A DNA stretch of 64,000 bases from assembly GCA_948470475.1 (NCBI GenBank), contig OX419342.1:9775683-9839682 (forward strand), written 5' to 3'. Of this stretch, positions 35,091 through 46,395 are shown one piece after another. The notes beneath the pieces were generated by a model. The model did no database searches. It saw nothing but the letters and a program-made list of their open reading frames with translations, and was not told where the DNA came from. The stretch comes from Galaxea fascicularis. Taxonomy: Eukaryota > Cnidaria > Anthozoa > Scleractinia > Euphylliidae. Each line of letters opens with the position of its first letter. Position 1 is the first letter of the stretch. The translations under genes were made by a program, and so were the position numbers.

Positions 35091-38000
35091 ATGGAACCAA
35101 GCGCAAACCCTGTAGGCTTAACCGCGTTGAGTCCCACCAGTGACGTTGAGATATCACAAGAGAAGCCAAAAGCTAACAATTTAGAAGCTTTTCTCGTGTA
35201 CTTCCAGGAAAATGAAGTAAGATGTGTGAAGGACACTTTATCCTTCTTGCCTGTTTTGCCCAGTTACTTTATTGAAAACGGTAGCTTAAATTTAAAAAGC
35301 TTATCTGCGTTAATGACAAAATAATTGAAGCCATCAGTTTTCTATGATCAAAACAGGTGTAACAAACAATCTTTCTAACTTAGCTTTCACTATGCCTGCA
35401 GCACAAGTTACTTTTTAAACAAACCATAAGGCAAACGATCTCCCGCAATTTTGTGCTCGTGTGAAGCACAAAAGATAATTTGACAATTATCTTGCGAAAC
35501 CGCCCGGAATATCGGCTGATATTTAGCCGACGGCCGGTCGTTGGCCGACTTGGCCAAAAAACTCAGGGGATACTTCGCAGCAAGACTGAGCGCGATAATT
35601 GTTCTATATTTGCAACACATTGATAGCAAAGCATAATTTACTGATTCATTGTGGAAAAGGAGGAAAACCACTACTTTTCTTGGCGTCCGTATATCGCATG
35701 ATGAATATTGAGAGTGCTATGATCATATTTTTGGACATTATTAACTACTTAATAACCGAGAGTGAAAATCTCAAACTGAGGCCTTGCCGTATTGACCGAG
35801 CGATAGCGAGGTCAATACAGCTAGGCCGAGGTTTGAGATTTTCCCGTAATGACTGAACGGTCGAGGTTATTAAGTTGTTTATTATATGGCTAACATAACG
35901 GTTCTAAAGGGAAAAAATTAGTTCAAGCACAAGGAGTCGTCGCTTCACGTTAATCTATTCATTATTTTTTTCCAAACTCAGGTCAAACAAATGTGGCCTT
36001 TGGATGGCTTTTTGTTGTTTTTGTTCCTAATTTGCATCATCCGTAATCGGCCCGTGGGCATTACGGGAGAATAACGCCCTAGCGCTTCGCTTCGCTTAGC
36101 CAATCAGAGCGCGCGTTATATCCTATACAAACACTAGCCATATAATAAGACAACGTAATGAATAATAATTGTGTTTATATTGTGCTTTGCTCTCATATAA
36201 ACACGGTTCAAGATAAACGAAAAAAGGGTTATGCCTAAGATCGGCAAAACAATGACTGCCCTTGCGTTTGCCTTGCCATTTCGTTGCCGAATTTATGAGT
36301 CAACAAAATCGTTGTTTTTAATATTACATTGGAACTGTACTGATTGAGTGTCTAATTGTCACGAGTCGCGGGTAAATTGTCGCGGGTCATGAAAATTCTG
36401 GTTGTAAGGGACAGTAGCGGTAACTTCATCTTTATTTTGTATTTTTCTACAAGCCCGGCATCTTGGTGCTTGTCCTCTTTTCTTTTTCCTTTTCTCTAGA
36501 GTCCAGACTTGTTTTTTTTTTTTTTTTACTCCGAGGGTCTTTTGAAAGGAGGTCCTGTATCATTTCTCTTTCAGGCTTTTTAGAGGTCTTTTTATATACA
36601 CGGTTCTGCGGTATAAAAGAGTATGCATTTCCACCAATAGACAAAGCCTCGTCATCAGTTAGAAATAGCTGGGTCTGGCAGTCGACACATGTTAAGTAAT
36701 GTCCACATGATATGTTTACATGATTCTTTTGCAGAATTCTTCATTAAATCTGCACAATCTTATGATTAGATTTTTTTTCTTAGGTTTACTATGATGTAAA
36801 CTCTATGATAGTGCTCCGGTAGACTTCGACGTTTGACTGACACTAGCATTGTGCCGATCATAGGGATTGGGGCTTCCAGGTGCGTCTTGGTCTTGCGGAG
36901 CTGATACATGACCTTTGTCACAGAGATCTTCTCTGATCAGGTCCTCTCCGCGCTGCCTAGCTCTACGGATCTGATCTCTTGCAGCTTTGTGTTGTTTTTC
37001 CAGATGGGCCTTTTCCACACTTCCCAGTATGTGTGGCAAAAGTGCACGAGGAGGAATAGGGAGAAAGGGGCGCATGGAAAATAGTTTTCTGAAAAAATAA
37101 CTGTTAGTGATGTGTTTATTTTCAGCCGCCCGCTGGCGGCAGGTTAACAAAAAGCATTTAAAACTTAAACGATTATGGAAAAAAAAACTGCACTCGTATC
37201 AAGAAAAGCGGCTCAAATTCGTGAACAATAGGTATTGTTATAGTTGATCGTTTTTGACCGTGTATGGTCAAAAACGATGTAGGCCAAAACAAGAAGAAGT
37301 TCATAGAGAATTCGACGAGGATCTCAGAGCCAGGGAATAAGTTCCAAGAGCGACAAATTTGCTGCTGTCTTAGTTCACTTTCTCAAAAATTATTTGGGAC
37401 AGTGCAAGTTAATAAATTTATATGCACAAGGAACTGTGGGACAATTTTTTGGACCCACGACATAATTTTCTGGACCCGCGAAAATTTACCAGCGACACGC
37501 TACAACTCACCCCCGACACGCGACACGCGACCCGCGCCGTTTAGATTCCCTACGGAGGCGATTGAGGCATTTTGATGGCGCAGTCTTCTTCAGAGCATAT
37601 AACTGAAGGAGCTTTCATTTTAGTTTGTCTCATGTTGGTTACACGGACTTCTTTCAGATGTGCGAGAGAGGGGATGTTGATTTTCAAGGCGTAAAAGAAA
37701 GATCTGCCCTGGATACGGTTAAATCAGAACTTTCCGAAGTAAAATCTTGCCTTGCTGAGCTGAAATCTGATCTCGCTGCAGAAGTGAAGACCGAGACGGA
37801 GATGGAACAGAAAGCTGTCCTGGTTATGGTGGAATCAGAACTTACCGAGGTAAAATCTGCGCTTGCTGATCTGAAATCTAATCTCGCTGCTGAAGTGAAG
37901 ACGGAGATGAACATGGAACAGAAAGCCGTCCAGGTTATGGTTGAATCAGAACTTACCGAGGTAAAATCTGCGCTTGCTGAGATGAAATCTAATCTCGCAG

Positions 38001-38107
38001 CTGAAGTAAAGTCTGAGGTGCGGTTGGAACTTGCCGCAATAAAAGAAACATTGAGCGATTTGCTATTGAAGTTAAAACAAGAGAGTAGCAAGTACTCGCA
38101 AAATTAA
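35091..38107 (+). CDS. Small coiled-coil protein with 37-residue repeats
   Basis: Exon 1 (ATG 35,091 to 35,216) encodes MEPSANPVGLTALSPTSDVE and ends EAFLVYFQENE before GTAAGA. Exon 2 (37,658-38,107, stop TAA) starts after CTTTCAG in the same phase, for 191 residues in total. Exon 2 carries three near-identical units of 37 residues (111 bases) built on ESELTEVKSALA-LKSNLAA. Charged heptads continue to SDLLLKLKQ, so most of the product should be a coiled coil. An ATG also begins exon 2 exactly at the acceptor, so a single-exon product of 149 residues is the alternative. No membrane segment or catalytic motif is seen. The intron holds repeat copy B. Function unknown; a structural or oligomerising role is inferred from the coiled coil only. 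Confidence 0.55.
35740..36152 (+). repeat. Dispersed repeat, copy B
   Basis: Begins ATTAACTACTTAATAACCG. It carries an internal hairpin (GCCTTGCCGTATTGACC...GGTCAATACAGC), then GGTCGAGGTTATTAAG, TAACGGTTCTAAAGGG, CGTAATCGGCCCGTGGG and CCAATCAGAGCGCGCG. It matches copy A (30,224-30,722) in reverse orientation, with about 85 bases missing relative to A. It lies in the intron of the coiled-coil gene. Confidence 0.65.
36803..37088 (-). CDS. Possible terminal exon of a minus-strand gene
   Basis: After a TTATTTTTTTCAG acceptor (minus strand) the frame runs from 37,088 to a TAG at 36,803 with even, protein-like composition: LPIPPRALLPHILGSVEKAH, LEKQHKAARDQIRRARQRGE, DLIREDLCDKGHVSAPQDQD. It has a charged helix followed by a polar tail. 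No upstream exon could be joined, and it lies opposite the intron of the coiled-coil gene. Family not recognised. It could be an exon of an antisense gene or part of a mobile element. Confidence 0.35.
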
Positions 38108-39469
38108 GGATCTACAAAATGCTGTGGCAAATATATATGCTCTACGAGAAAATAAAAGAATGAATGATAAAGAAGAAGCTGGCCTAAGAACTTCTGAGAG
38201 AAAAATGGCTCCAAAAACACCTTACCATATGATAATCCCAGCTTATGCATTCGTTCACCGAACATTAACCACCGATGTAAGTCACGTGATTTTTGTACAG
38301 ATGTTTTATCGATTGCAAAATGTGAAACATCACGCGACTCGCTTCGCTCGCTGCCTACAGATATGCAGGATTTACGGTAACAAACACGCGAGACGTCAAC
38401 TCATCTCTGTTTTCCAGAATCGTTTCTAAGAAGCACTAAAATTTATACTTTCATGCAAACTGCCTTATTACAACATTTCTGTCGACGAAACAAGCCAATT
38501 GAATAGTCTGGTTTTGTTTAATCCCGCGTTTTTCTTCAAGCTTTACATAATCACGTTCAAACTCAAACTGGCCGTGAGCCACTGAGCGAGGAAAATGAAT
38601 TGTACAGGCGAAAAGGTAAGAACGTTGCACTTTAAAAAGAATAGTAGAGACTAAGCACGACTGTGGAAACTTCAGTGCTAAAAGAAAGTATTTACCCAGT
38701 TCTCTTTTTCAATCGAAACTGTACAATTAATAAAGTTGTTCATCGATCGATCATTCTTGAGACGAATTTCACTTGAAAGTCTCACTAGTCGTATTTATCT
38801 TGGAAGACGAATAATTCGTCTCAGACGAATAATGCGTCAGTTTAAGATTAATACCGAGACGCATAAAACAGTGGTAGACGAATAAAGGTATAATGATGCT
38901 CGAAGACGAATAATGCCCTTACATGCGCCACTTACGAACACGAGATTTACCGTCAGTTAGCGTCCGTTAGACTTCCCACAATCATACAGGCAGGGGGGGG
39001 GGACTATTCCTTCAATCATTTTTAGAGTCAGCCCCCTCCCCTCAGTTAAGGAGGTGGTTGCTGTCCCCGCTCTTTAAAAACTGCTCCCCTGCCCTGTGAT
39101 AGCACTGGAAAGGCCTTTCCATCCATCTACATGATCTATTTGCGTCATTGCACTTGAAGCGTCCCGTTACTTAAACCTGCGGTGTTATCAAATCAGGAAA
39201 AGATTTCAGCTACAATTATTGTAGCCAGCGAACCCGAGGGTTCGCACCACAATAATCATCCAGTGTTTCCTGAGATAAAACGCTACCACTTCATTCTTCA
39301 TAGTCTTCTCTATAGAAACACAGTCCCAATTTTTTAATGCACTGTCCAATGTAGTAGTAGTAGTAATAATAATAATAATAATAATAATTAAACATTTTGA
39401 GTAAACCGAGGTGATTGGTACACTTGCCTTCCTTTCCAAAGTAAGCAATGTGACGTCAAGGAGATACAA
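38108..39469. other. 3' region of coiled-coil gene and repeats
   Basis: No further gene. Around 38,757-38,915 the word AGACGAATAAT and its complement recur at least five times, forming a degenerate tandem/hairpin repeat. A G-run lies at 38,994-39,001 and a TAG/TAA microsatellite at 39,355-39,388. Confidence 0.4.
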
Positions 39470-41957
39470 GGTGTTATGTCAGGATTTGGAGAAGGCAAAT
39501 GGGTTAGATGATTCCGGCGAAATTATTGAGGGAATACCTTGACTTAGTCAAAGAATCTCTTACTCTAACATTCAATCAGTCTTTGATAACTGACATCTTC
39601 CACAATGAAAGGAAATCTACTAAAATCACTCCATTGTTCAAAAACCAACTACCAAATTAATTACCAGCTTGACGTTTGCTAGTGTCGATGTTAAGTATAT
39701 AAATAATTGCCTTACTTTTGATGTAATGAAAGTGTACGCTTGGTCATCAGCCAATGCATGAGCTTACCTTGAACCTGATCACACCGAGGTTATGCTAATT
39801 GCATCCGGGTAGAAGATATCCAATCTTTCAGAGTGTCCTTCTGTAACTTGAAATGACGGAGCCATGGAGCAAGTAGCATAGACTAAATCCATTGCGGTCT
39901 TCATAAACTGAGAAATAATCGACAACCAACATGGCCTTTGATTATAAACTGCTGCTATGGATAAATGTAATACATGTGCTGTTAAAAGAAATGTCTTACT
40001 TTTCTATGAAAATATATTACTGATGTTTACCACAACCACTGTTTAACTCCACTCCGATTTGACTCGATATACGAAATTACACAATACTTGGGTCCAGTCT
40101 CTTTCGGCATTCATTCATTCATTCATTCACTTGTTTACCTTCTTCATACAGAAAACGATAATTAAATACACGCATTCCAAAGTTTTGGGATCCTAGCACG
40201 GAAACGTTGTTTTAGCTGAGCATTGATCTAACGCTGATAAAAAGCTGTTTTCTCCTGATATCTTGGTGCTAGCAGGTGTTCTGTGTTAAGGCTGTCGGAA
40301 ACTAATTTTTGATTAAAGAATTTTGGGTATTTTTATTCCAAATAATAATTGTTAATCACCGCGGAAACTACAATGTACTTTGGTCGTTTGAACTTAAATC
40401 AAATTCCCTTGTATTTGCCTGGATATGATTTTTCTCCTCGCTTTTGATTGCATTTGGTAAAATTTCACGTGTCTTTTTTTTTTTCTGAATTAGTACCAGC
40501 CGATCTGATCTGAGTTTTACTTAAAGCTACTTTTAAGGGATAATTTATTCAAATAATAGTAATAATCGGAAACCTTTCTGGCTTAAAGGTGTTTGTCGGA
40601 GTAAATGTATGTTTTGTGCTGGTTTCAAGTATTGAATTCTTAATTACAATCCCCCAGTTGTAAACACTGAACCATTAATTTAGCGACTTCTTCTTTGAAA
40701 CAAGGCAAAATTAAATTGTGGTTACCGTATACCTTCAGATCGGCAATTTTCTTCAAACTTGGATTTGTCGGTCAAAGTAATGATCGAAATGGGATCTCTA
40801 ATGTAAAAATAGAAATTATCGAAAAAGATTAAATATTGGCCGAGAAATGGAGGTATTACTTTTTGGCCGGAAGTAAGAACTACCCGTTTGATTGACATTC
40901 TTAGCGCTCTTTTCTGGAATCAATTTTTTCACTTGAAACGGACACTTTTCACTGACTTTTAAGAGCTAAGACTCAAAGGGAATTCGTTCGATTGCCCCCA
41001 TATATATAAACAAAACCGTGTCTGCGAATTTTTTATTTCGACATACTTTTTTCTATGAGAGCGATTTTTGTACAAACACTTCACATTTTTTTGTAAATGT
41101 TATTTAATTCGAAAACGTTATGTACCTTTTCACTGTAACGAGTGTGACAAAACGCAGGCACTCTTTTTTAGCGCTTTGGGTCCGGAAGCTGAGGAACGAA
41201 TTAAATTAGCGAAAGAGAAAATTCGCTTTGACTTGTAGCTTTGAAAAGGTGAGTCGGACGCTCGCATTTAGAGGTCGTAAAAAGTTCGACGATTCATTTT
41301 ATTTCAAATTTCTTGGTACAGTTTAATAGCCAGCTCTATATGCTTTAATTTGATATGGAGTTTAGGTATCTAGAGTTTAAACAGACCGGACGCGCCGCAT
41401 CGCTTGGACGCGAGTCGACACCCCCGAAGGTATACGGTAAATCTTATGACGCTACGCCATTTTTGTAATTTCTTACTGATAGGAATACGATAGGAATGTT
41501 CATTGTAGTTTCTTTTTATATACTGATATATTTCCTCCAAAGCTTATTTTGGTTGGACGATTTGAAGAACATTTCGGAATAAAAGTATTCGTACGAATTC
41601 CGGTTCACCAACCATAATCACATGAAGGGCTACGTTTAATAGCTTTGATAAGCAACTGAAAAACGTTCAACGGCAATGATAGTGTAAGCCATAGCTCTGC
41701 CATTTTAAAGTTCTAGCCAGAAGGTTCTGCAACTAAACTCATAATAAACAGTTCCAAAAACGGTTAAGCCGTCAATGTGTTTTTGCTGTTGGCTTCTTGC
41801 TGGACAGGAGTGTTGAAAGTAATTATACATACATAATTTTTAAAACAAAATGATCACTAAAGTCAACAGCCTGACCGTAGTTTAACAGTGAGATGCCCCT
41901 GAGGAGCTTGTTAAGTTACCTTCCTTACATCTCATTCTAATCAAATACATATTAATA
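39470..41957. other. A+T-rich intergenic region
   Basis: About 2.5 kb without a recognisable exon on either strand. ATTC microsatellite (about 40,113-40,128) is the only clear repeat. Confidence 0.4.
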
Positions 41958-42131
41958 GGCCATTTCCGAGTTCATGTCTGCCTCCTCTTCAAAGCGAGTC
42001 TAAGTGCGAAGTTTTTGTTATGAAGATTAGTTTTCATTCATATGTAAAGTAGAACTACTGAATTACCATCACAAAAACTTTGCACTTAGACTCGCTTTGA
42101 AGAGGATGCAGACATGAACTCGGAAATGGCC
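41958..42131. mobile_element. Hairpin MITE, TA TSD
   Basis: The ends GGCCATTTCCGAGTTCATGT and the complement at the right are inverted over about 68 bases, extending through CAAAGCGAGTCTAAGTGC. The dinucleotide TA flanks both sides (41,956-41,957 and 42,132-42,133), as for Tc1/mariner-mobilised elements. Total 174 bp, non-coding. Confidence 0.7.
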
Positions 42132-42169
42132 TATTCGCTTTTTTCACCGATCCCATAATACAGTTCATT

Positions 42170-42187
42170 TGGGGGGGGGGGGGGAGG
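42170..42187. repeat. Poly-G tract
   Basis: An uninterrupted G-run followed by AGGGG about 200 bases beyond the GPCR stop codon. It is probably slippage-derived and prone to sequencing error. Confidence 0.6.
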
Positions 42188-42381
42188 GGTATTTGCATTA
42201 AAACAATGGATAATCAGTTCACTGAAGCATGATATAGTCCCAAGAGTAAATAAATTGTATTGTTTTTATGTAAAGAACCCCCAAAACGTGTTGCATTATG
42301 GGATCGGGAAAACAGTCAATTCAATTTCACTGAAATGTTCGACATAAGCAACAGTGTAGTTACTGAGACATCTTGCGGAAT

Positions 42382-43497
42382 TTAATGAACAAGCTCAGGA
42401 GCTGATGAAGATCTTTTTAACATCTGGATCTCACAAGGTCTCACACGGCCAAGAAGCACATCACACGAAGGTGATCTCGTTCGTTGTGATCGTGAACTGT
42501 TTTTGTCCTGTGTCAGATATTGCTGATCGTTTGCTTTTTTACCATCCCGACCTTGTTGTCGACGAAATTGCCCAGGATCATCTGTAGGTTTGATTCGCTG
42601 AGGTTTCCTTATTCTCAACATTTCTAATACTGCTTTCTTAAAGCGGCGGTCTCTGTAGCAGTAAACGAGTGGATTTATTACAGAATTCGACTGGAAGAGT
42701 ATTCCCAAAACTTTAAACAGCAAATCTGTTCGAAAGGCTGTAAAGATTACCCTTAAGCTAAAAAGAACACCAGCTGTAAACAGCGTAAACAAAAGCGATG
42801 CGGTTATCAGACTAGTCGTTTTAGCAATCTTAGATTGTAATTTCTTTTGAACCGTGGCGGTTGCCTGACCTATTTCCCTATTTTTTCTTTTCCTTATTCC
42901 AAGGTAAACCATTACATAGAGATATATGATAGCTACAATGGTTGCTGCGCCACAGAAATTGCCAAACATGGTCCAACGTTTTATCACTGTTGTGTCTACA
43001 CCAGTCACATCCATTACAAGGGAAGGAAAGGTTGTCGCCACTGCAGCCAGCCAAGCAAGTATTGCGAGATATTGAAGACGAGTTTTGGTCATAATAATCT
43101 TGTAATCCCTCCATTTCCGTATCGCTATATACCTCTCCCAAGCAACGAACGCAAGATGGTATAGAGAAGAAAACACTAAACATGCCACCAAATTGGTACT
43201 GGTTGACTGCAACGGACATACACGCTCGAGTGTAACATGGCGGAGAGTTAGCAAAACAGTGACAATCCACAGGGGTATGAAAATAAGGCCAGTTAAGAGG
43301 TCAGCAATCGCCATGCTGAGCAGCAGAATGAGCGAACTTTTTTGAAGTTCTTTTTTTTGCTTAAAAGTCGTCAGAACAAGTGCGTTTAAAAGGATGATGA
43401 TGATAGAAAAAGCCAACCCAGTTGCGCTTAAACCGAAGGGCAAAATCAATGCTTTTGATTGCCATGGTAAATCAGATACCTCCGAGCAAAGAAACAT
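42382..43497 (-). CDS. Class A (rhodopsin-type) G-protein-coupled receptor, intronless
   Basis: A 371-residue seven-helix receptor in one exon. The start is the ATG at 43,497 (MFLCSEVSDLPW); the frame stays open further upstream but without an ATG. TM1 is near 20-45 and TM2 near 55-83, with the conserved Leu-x-x-x-Ala-Asp type motif (SMAIAD, Asp66). Cys94 precedes TM3 for the usual disulfide. ERY (121-123), the E/DRY motif for G-protein coupling, ends TM3. TM4 is near 141-163, TM5 near 177-201 and TM6 near 227-253. NPLVY (275-279) is the NPxxY motif of TM7. TM6 lacks the CWxP toggle. A Ser/Arg-rich cytoplasmic tail of about 80 residues could be phosphorylated. Intronless orphan class A receptors are expanded in anthozoans; the ligand cannot be inferred. 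Confidence 0.85.
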   Translation of the reverse strand: MFLCSEVSDLPWQSKALILPFGLSATGLAFSIIIILLNALVLTTFKQKKELQKSSLILLLSMAIADLLTGLIFIPLWIVTVLLTLRHVTLERVCPLQSTSTNLVACLVFSSLYHLAFVAWERYIAIRKWRDYKIIMTKTRLQYLAILAWLAAVATTFPSLVMDVTGVDTTVIKRWTMFGNFCGAATIVAIIYLYVMVYLGIRKRKNREIGQATATVQKKLQSKIAKTTSLITASLLFTLFTAGVLFSLRVIFTAFRTDLLFKVLGILFQSNSVINPLVYCYRDRRFKKAVLEMLRIRKPQRIKPTDDPGQFRRQQGRDGKKANDQQYLTQDKNSSRSQRTRSPSCDVLLGRVRPCEIQMLKRSSSAPELVH

Positions 43498-44119
43498 TGC
43501 TGTGTTTCCTCTGTTCTTGGAAGACTTGGAGGGGTAGGTAAAAAGTTTTGGATCGCTTTTATAGATATGAAAAACTAAACGCCAGTTAGGGAACAGCTCA
43601 GTAACCAACTAAATCTGTTTCAGCCTTTGTGACGGTCTTTCGACTTTTAATGCTTCCGTGCAACTTCCCACTGTTTTTACGATTTTGTGACAAAGATATG
43701 CAATTAAGCTTTTCTTTCCAAAGGCGCACGCATGCAAGTCGGTACTAAGTGACGTTTTGTTCAGACCGGAATCAATTAATGCAAAGGCGCAAAAGGAACA
43801 AAAACAGAAGAAACATCTTATTGCGGCAAAAGTTTTAAGAGTTATCGCTAAATTTCAATTTCTCAGCTGGGGCAAATAATTGTTTAAATCATCTATTAAT
43901 TTGCGCTGTCTCTTTACATTCAAATACTTTCGTAATGCATCGTCCATAAGCCGGAAAAGTGAATGCATATTTTCGTAATGAAATCGTGTATAAGAAAAAG
44001 ATAAAGGAAACAATATTCCTTGGAACATTACTCGCCAGTTGTCAAACAAACAAATAAAAAACAGAGTACATCGTTGAGGAACAATGCCCGGCGCACGCCG
44101 CTGAATGGAGAAACAAGTC

Positions 44120-44150
<31 letters not shown>

Positions 44151-45536
44151 GTGAATACTATAACAATATATATATTCAGGCAAGCGTAGACAAGCGGAGC
44201 TCCACAGTTATTTCCTTAATATTAGCATTTGAGATAAACTAATATGGCAATGCCACAGGACTCGAGCCATGACTCCAGTAAGGACTTCTCTATATTGTGA
44301 TTATATTTATATGTATATATTTTTTACTGTTTTGCCGCAGAGCCAAAGCCACCATTCAATCAAGTGCAAAAGTAGATTTTCGAAATATCATTGGCCTGTG
44401 TGGCTCAGGAACTATATGATTATGATGAACAAAAACGATTAAAAAAAACACTTTTCTTCGTCACAGCTTAATTACATCTGATTACATTTCAATACAAGTG
44501 GTAAGGATGACTAAACTAGGTTAAGAGTTCTAGTGTCCCACTATCAAATCCAACTTCACAACCGGTCATGTGCTTTGGCTGAGTCACAAATTCTAACATG
44601 TAACGGTGACATTTTAATCTATTAAAACAAAATATTTTGCAACAAAAGTGCGGTAAAACCCCAAAGTGAGCACTCTTCGACACCGCCCATAAAAGAACAA
44701 AAGTACTTTTCACGCCTTGTTTTGAATATTTTATGATGTTACTCTAGTGATATATTACAGTAAAGACGATAGAAAGTGCCGTCGATGTCCTTTTTACAAT
44801 AACAGCGAAATCGACTTTACTTTTCCTTGAGAAAAGTGACTGCGACAGACTGATCGAGCATATTATTCTAGCCATGAATCAACTCTATTCTAGACTTCGA
44901 TTAATTATAAATATTGCAAACAATAAACCTTGTTTACAAGTCGTGGGTGGTATTATTTTTGACATCACTGTTAATGATAACACCTGATTCAGGACTTCTG
45001 AAAAAAAAAAAAGAAACGAGTATTTTTTAGTCCAAACAGTATGAAAATAACAAAAGGTAAGAAAACAAAGAATGATGCCGGCGAATGTTTCTTCGAACGG
45101 CGTTCCTTGTAGAAATTGGAAAACTAAGACAAGTAACCACAGGTAAGCCAATCGTGGTGTGTGTCATCAAACGTTAATACAGAAAAAATTGTATCTGCTT
45201 AGCAAAGCAATACTTTTGTGTGAAATGACGGCTTCTGCTTTAGCTCTGCGTTCGGAGTGATAAATTTGATGACTCACAGGTTAGTACTCCTGTTGTGTTT
45301 TTTATATGGACATATGGCGATTTGTCGCGGTGTTTGTTACTTCACAGGCAGCTCAATCGTGGTGTGTGTAATCAAAAGTTGATACAGAAAAATTGACCGT
45401 TAAAAACCTAGAATTGCAACGAAACGAGTAGCGGTGGAAATATTTATATTCTAGCTAAATAAAGCCTTCCTACCTTCACTCTACTGTTTCTTGTCACTTT
45501 CCGGGACGTCTAAATGCAATATCATCGCTTTTTTTA
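43498..45536. other. Intergenic region upstream of the GPCR
   Basis: No gene supported on either strand. A GA microsatellite lies at about 44,118-44,151 and a TATATATT stretch at about 44,166-44,176. The GPCR promoter must lie near 43,500-44,000, but no TATA box is evident. Confidence 0.35.
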
Positions 45537-45592
45537 AATCCCAGATCACTGTCCATTCTAAATAAAGAATGGACAGTGACCTGGGATTTAAA
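45537..45592. repeat. Compact snapback hairpin
   Basis: AAATCCCAGATCACTGTCCA...TTC and GAA...TGGACAGTGACCTGGGATTT pair over about 24 bases with one mismatch and an 8-base loop (TAAATAAA). RNA from this site would fold into a near-perfect stem. Confidence 0.6.
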
Positions 45593-45880
45593 ACAGTAGC
45601 GAATATTGTTCAGGGTTTTAGCGCTATACAAATTGCTTTTACTTTTATTATCACTTCAGTCCTTCGCTACTGAAACAGCGGTTTCAAAAAGAAAAAAAGT
45701 AGCAGGAGGATACTCAGACGGTACCCGGAGGACTATTACACCGCGACAGCAGCACAGTGCGGCGGAGCTGAGGTTTATGCCGAACGGTATCCGGCGCAAA
45801 AGCTTAAACCAGCTAGTGACTTGCGTCGGGCGCCGGCTTAAATTGAAGATCCGGCTGAAAGCTACTGAAAGCTTACTGAT

Positions 45881-46028
45881 AGCCTGTTCCAGGCTCTGAG
45901 ATACTGGAGGCGGGCAAACGAGACTGAGAGACGAAAAAAATTGAGCTGGGTCCCAAGCTCCTACAATTTTTCACCTCGCTCTGCCAGTACTATCGCGCCC
46001 CGTTTACAATCTGAACGCAGCAGGCTAG
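45881..46028. mobile_element. Small MITE-like repeat
   Basis: Starts AGCCTGTTCCAGGC and ends GAACGCAGCAGGCTA, imperfect inverted ends around a G+C-richer body (GGCGGGCAAACGAGACTGAG). No coding capacity. The family is recalled from coral genomes but not verified here. Confidence 0.4.
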
Positions 46029-46214
46029 CTTACTGAAAGCTCGTACTAGCGGAACACTAGCTAGGGTCAAATTTGAGTGTAACAGGCCTAATTACTGAAC
46101 AACTTTCTGTTACCCTTATCCCCGAGAAAATTACCGAAGGCAAGCATGGCAAGTTCCTATTTCTCCCAATATCTTTCATTACTCGTTTGTAGTACCTTGA
46201 GTGAGATTTGTTTC

Positions 46215-46375
46215 ATTTGGTCGTTTTTTGCAATTTTGGTTGCACAGTAAAGTTTTCAAATGAAGAATGATTGTCGCAGTTGTGATTGCAATTTTTGCAA
46301 TTGCGTAAAGAAGCCTGAAAAAAATTTAGGACTTCAACGGGGCTTGAACCCGTGAATCGCGAGGTCAGAAACCAT
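46215..46375 (-). mobile_element. 3' part of the tRNA-Thr-like SINE
   Basis: On the minus strand: TCGCGATTCACGGGTTCAAG then CCCCGTTGAAGTCCT (T arm and acceptor end of a tRNA-like head), followed by a tail with TTTTTTCAGGCTTCTTTACG and CAATTGCAAAAATTGC. The same head and tail words occur at 21,243-21,350. This copy lacks the 5' half of the tRNA-like head and abuts the LINE fragment. Confidence 0.6.
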
Positions 46376-46395
46376 GAATGTCGGTGCGGAACAGC

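Noticed and set aside
42847..43270. Overlapping open frames on both strands within the GPCR
   Set aside because: They are shadows of the receptor reading frame.
43498..43608. N-terminal extension of the GPCR by 37 residues
   Set aside because: The open frame upstream of 43,497 contains no ATG; the apparent start is TTG. The ATG at 43,497 leaves a normal short extracellular N-terminus.
45606..45899. 97-codon plus frame with a hydrophobic start
   Set aside because: It begins at TTG and runs into the MITE-like repeat at 45,881; composition is not protein-like.
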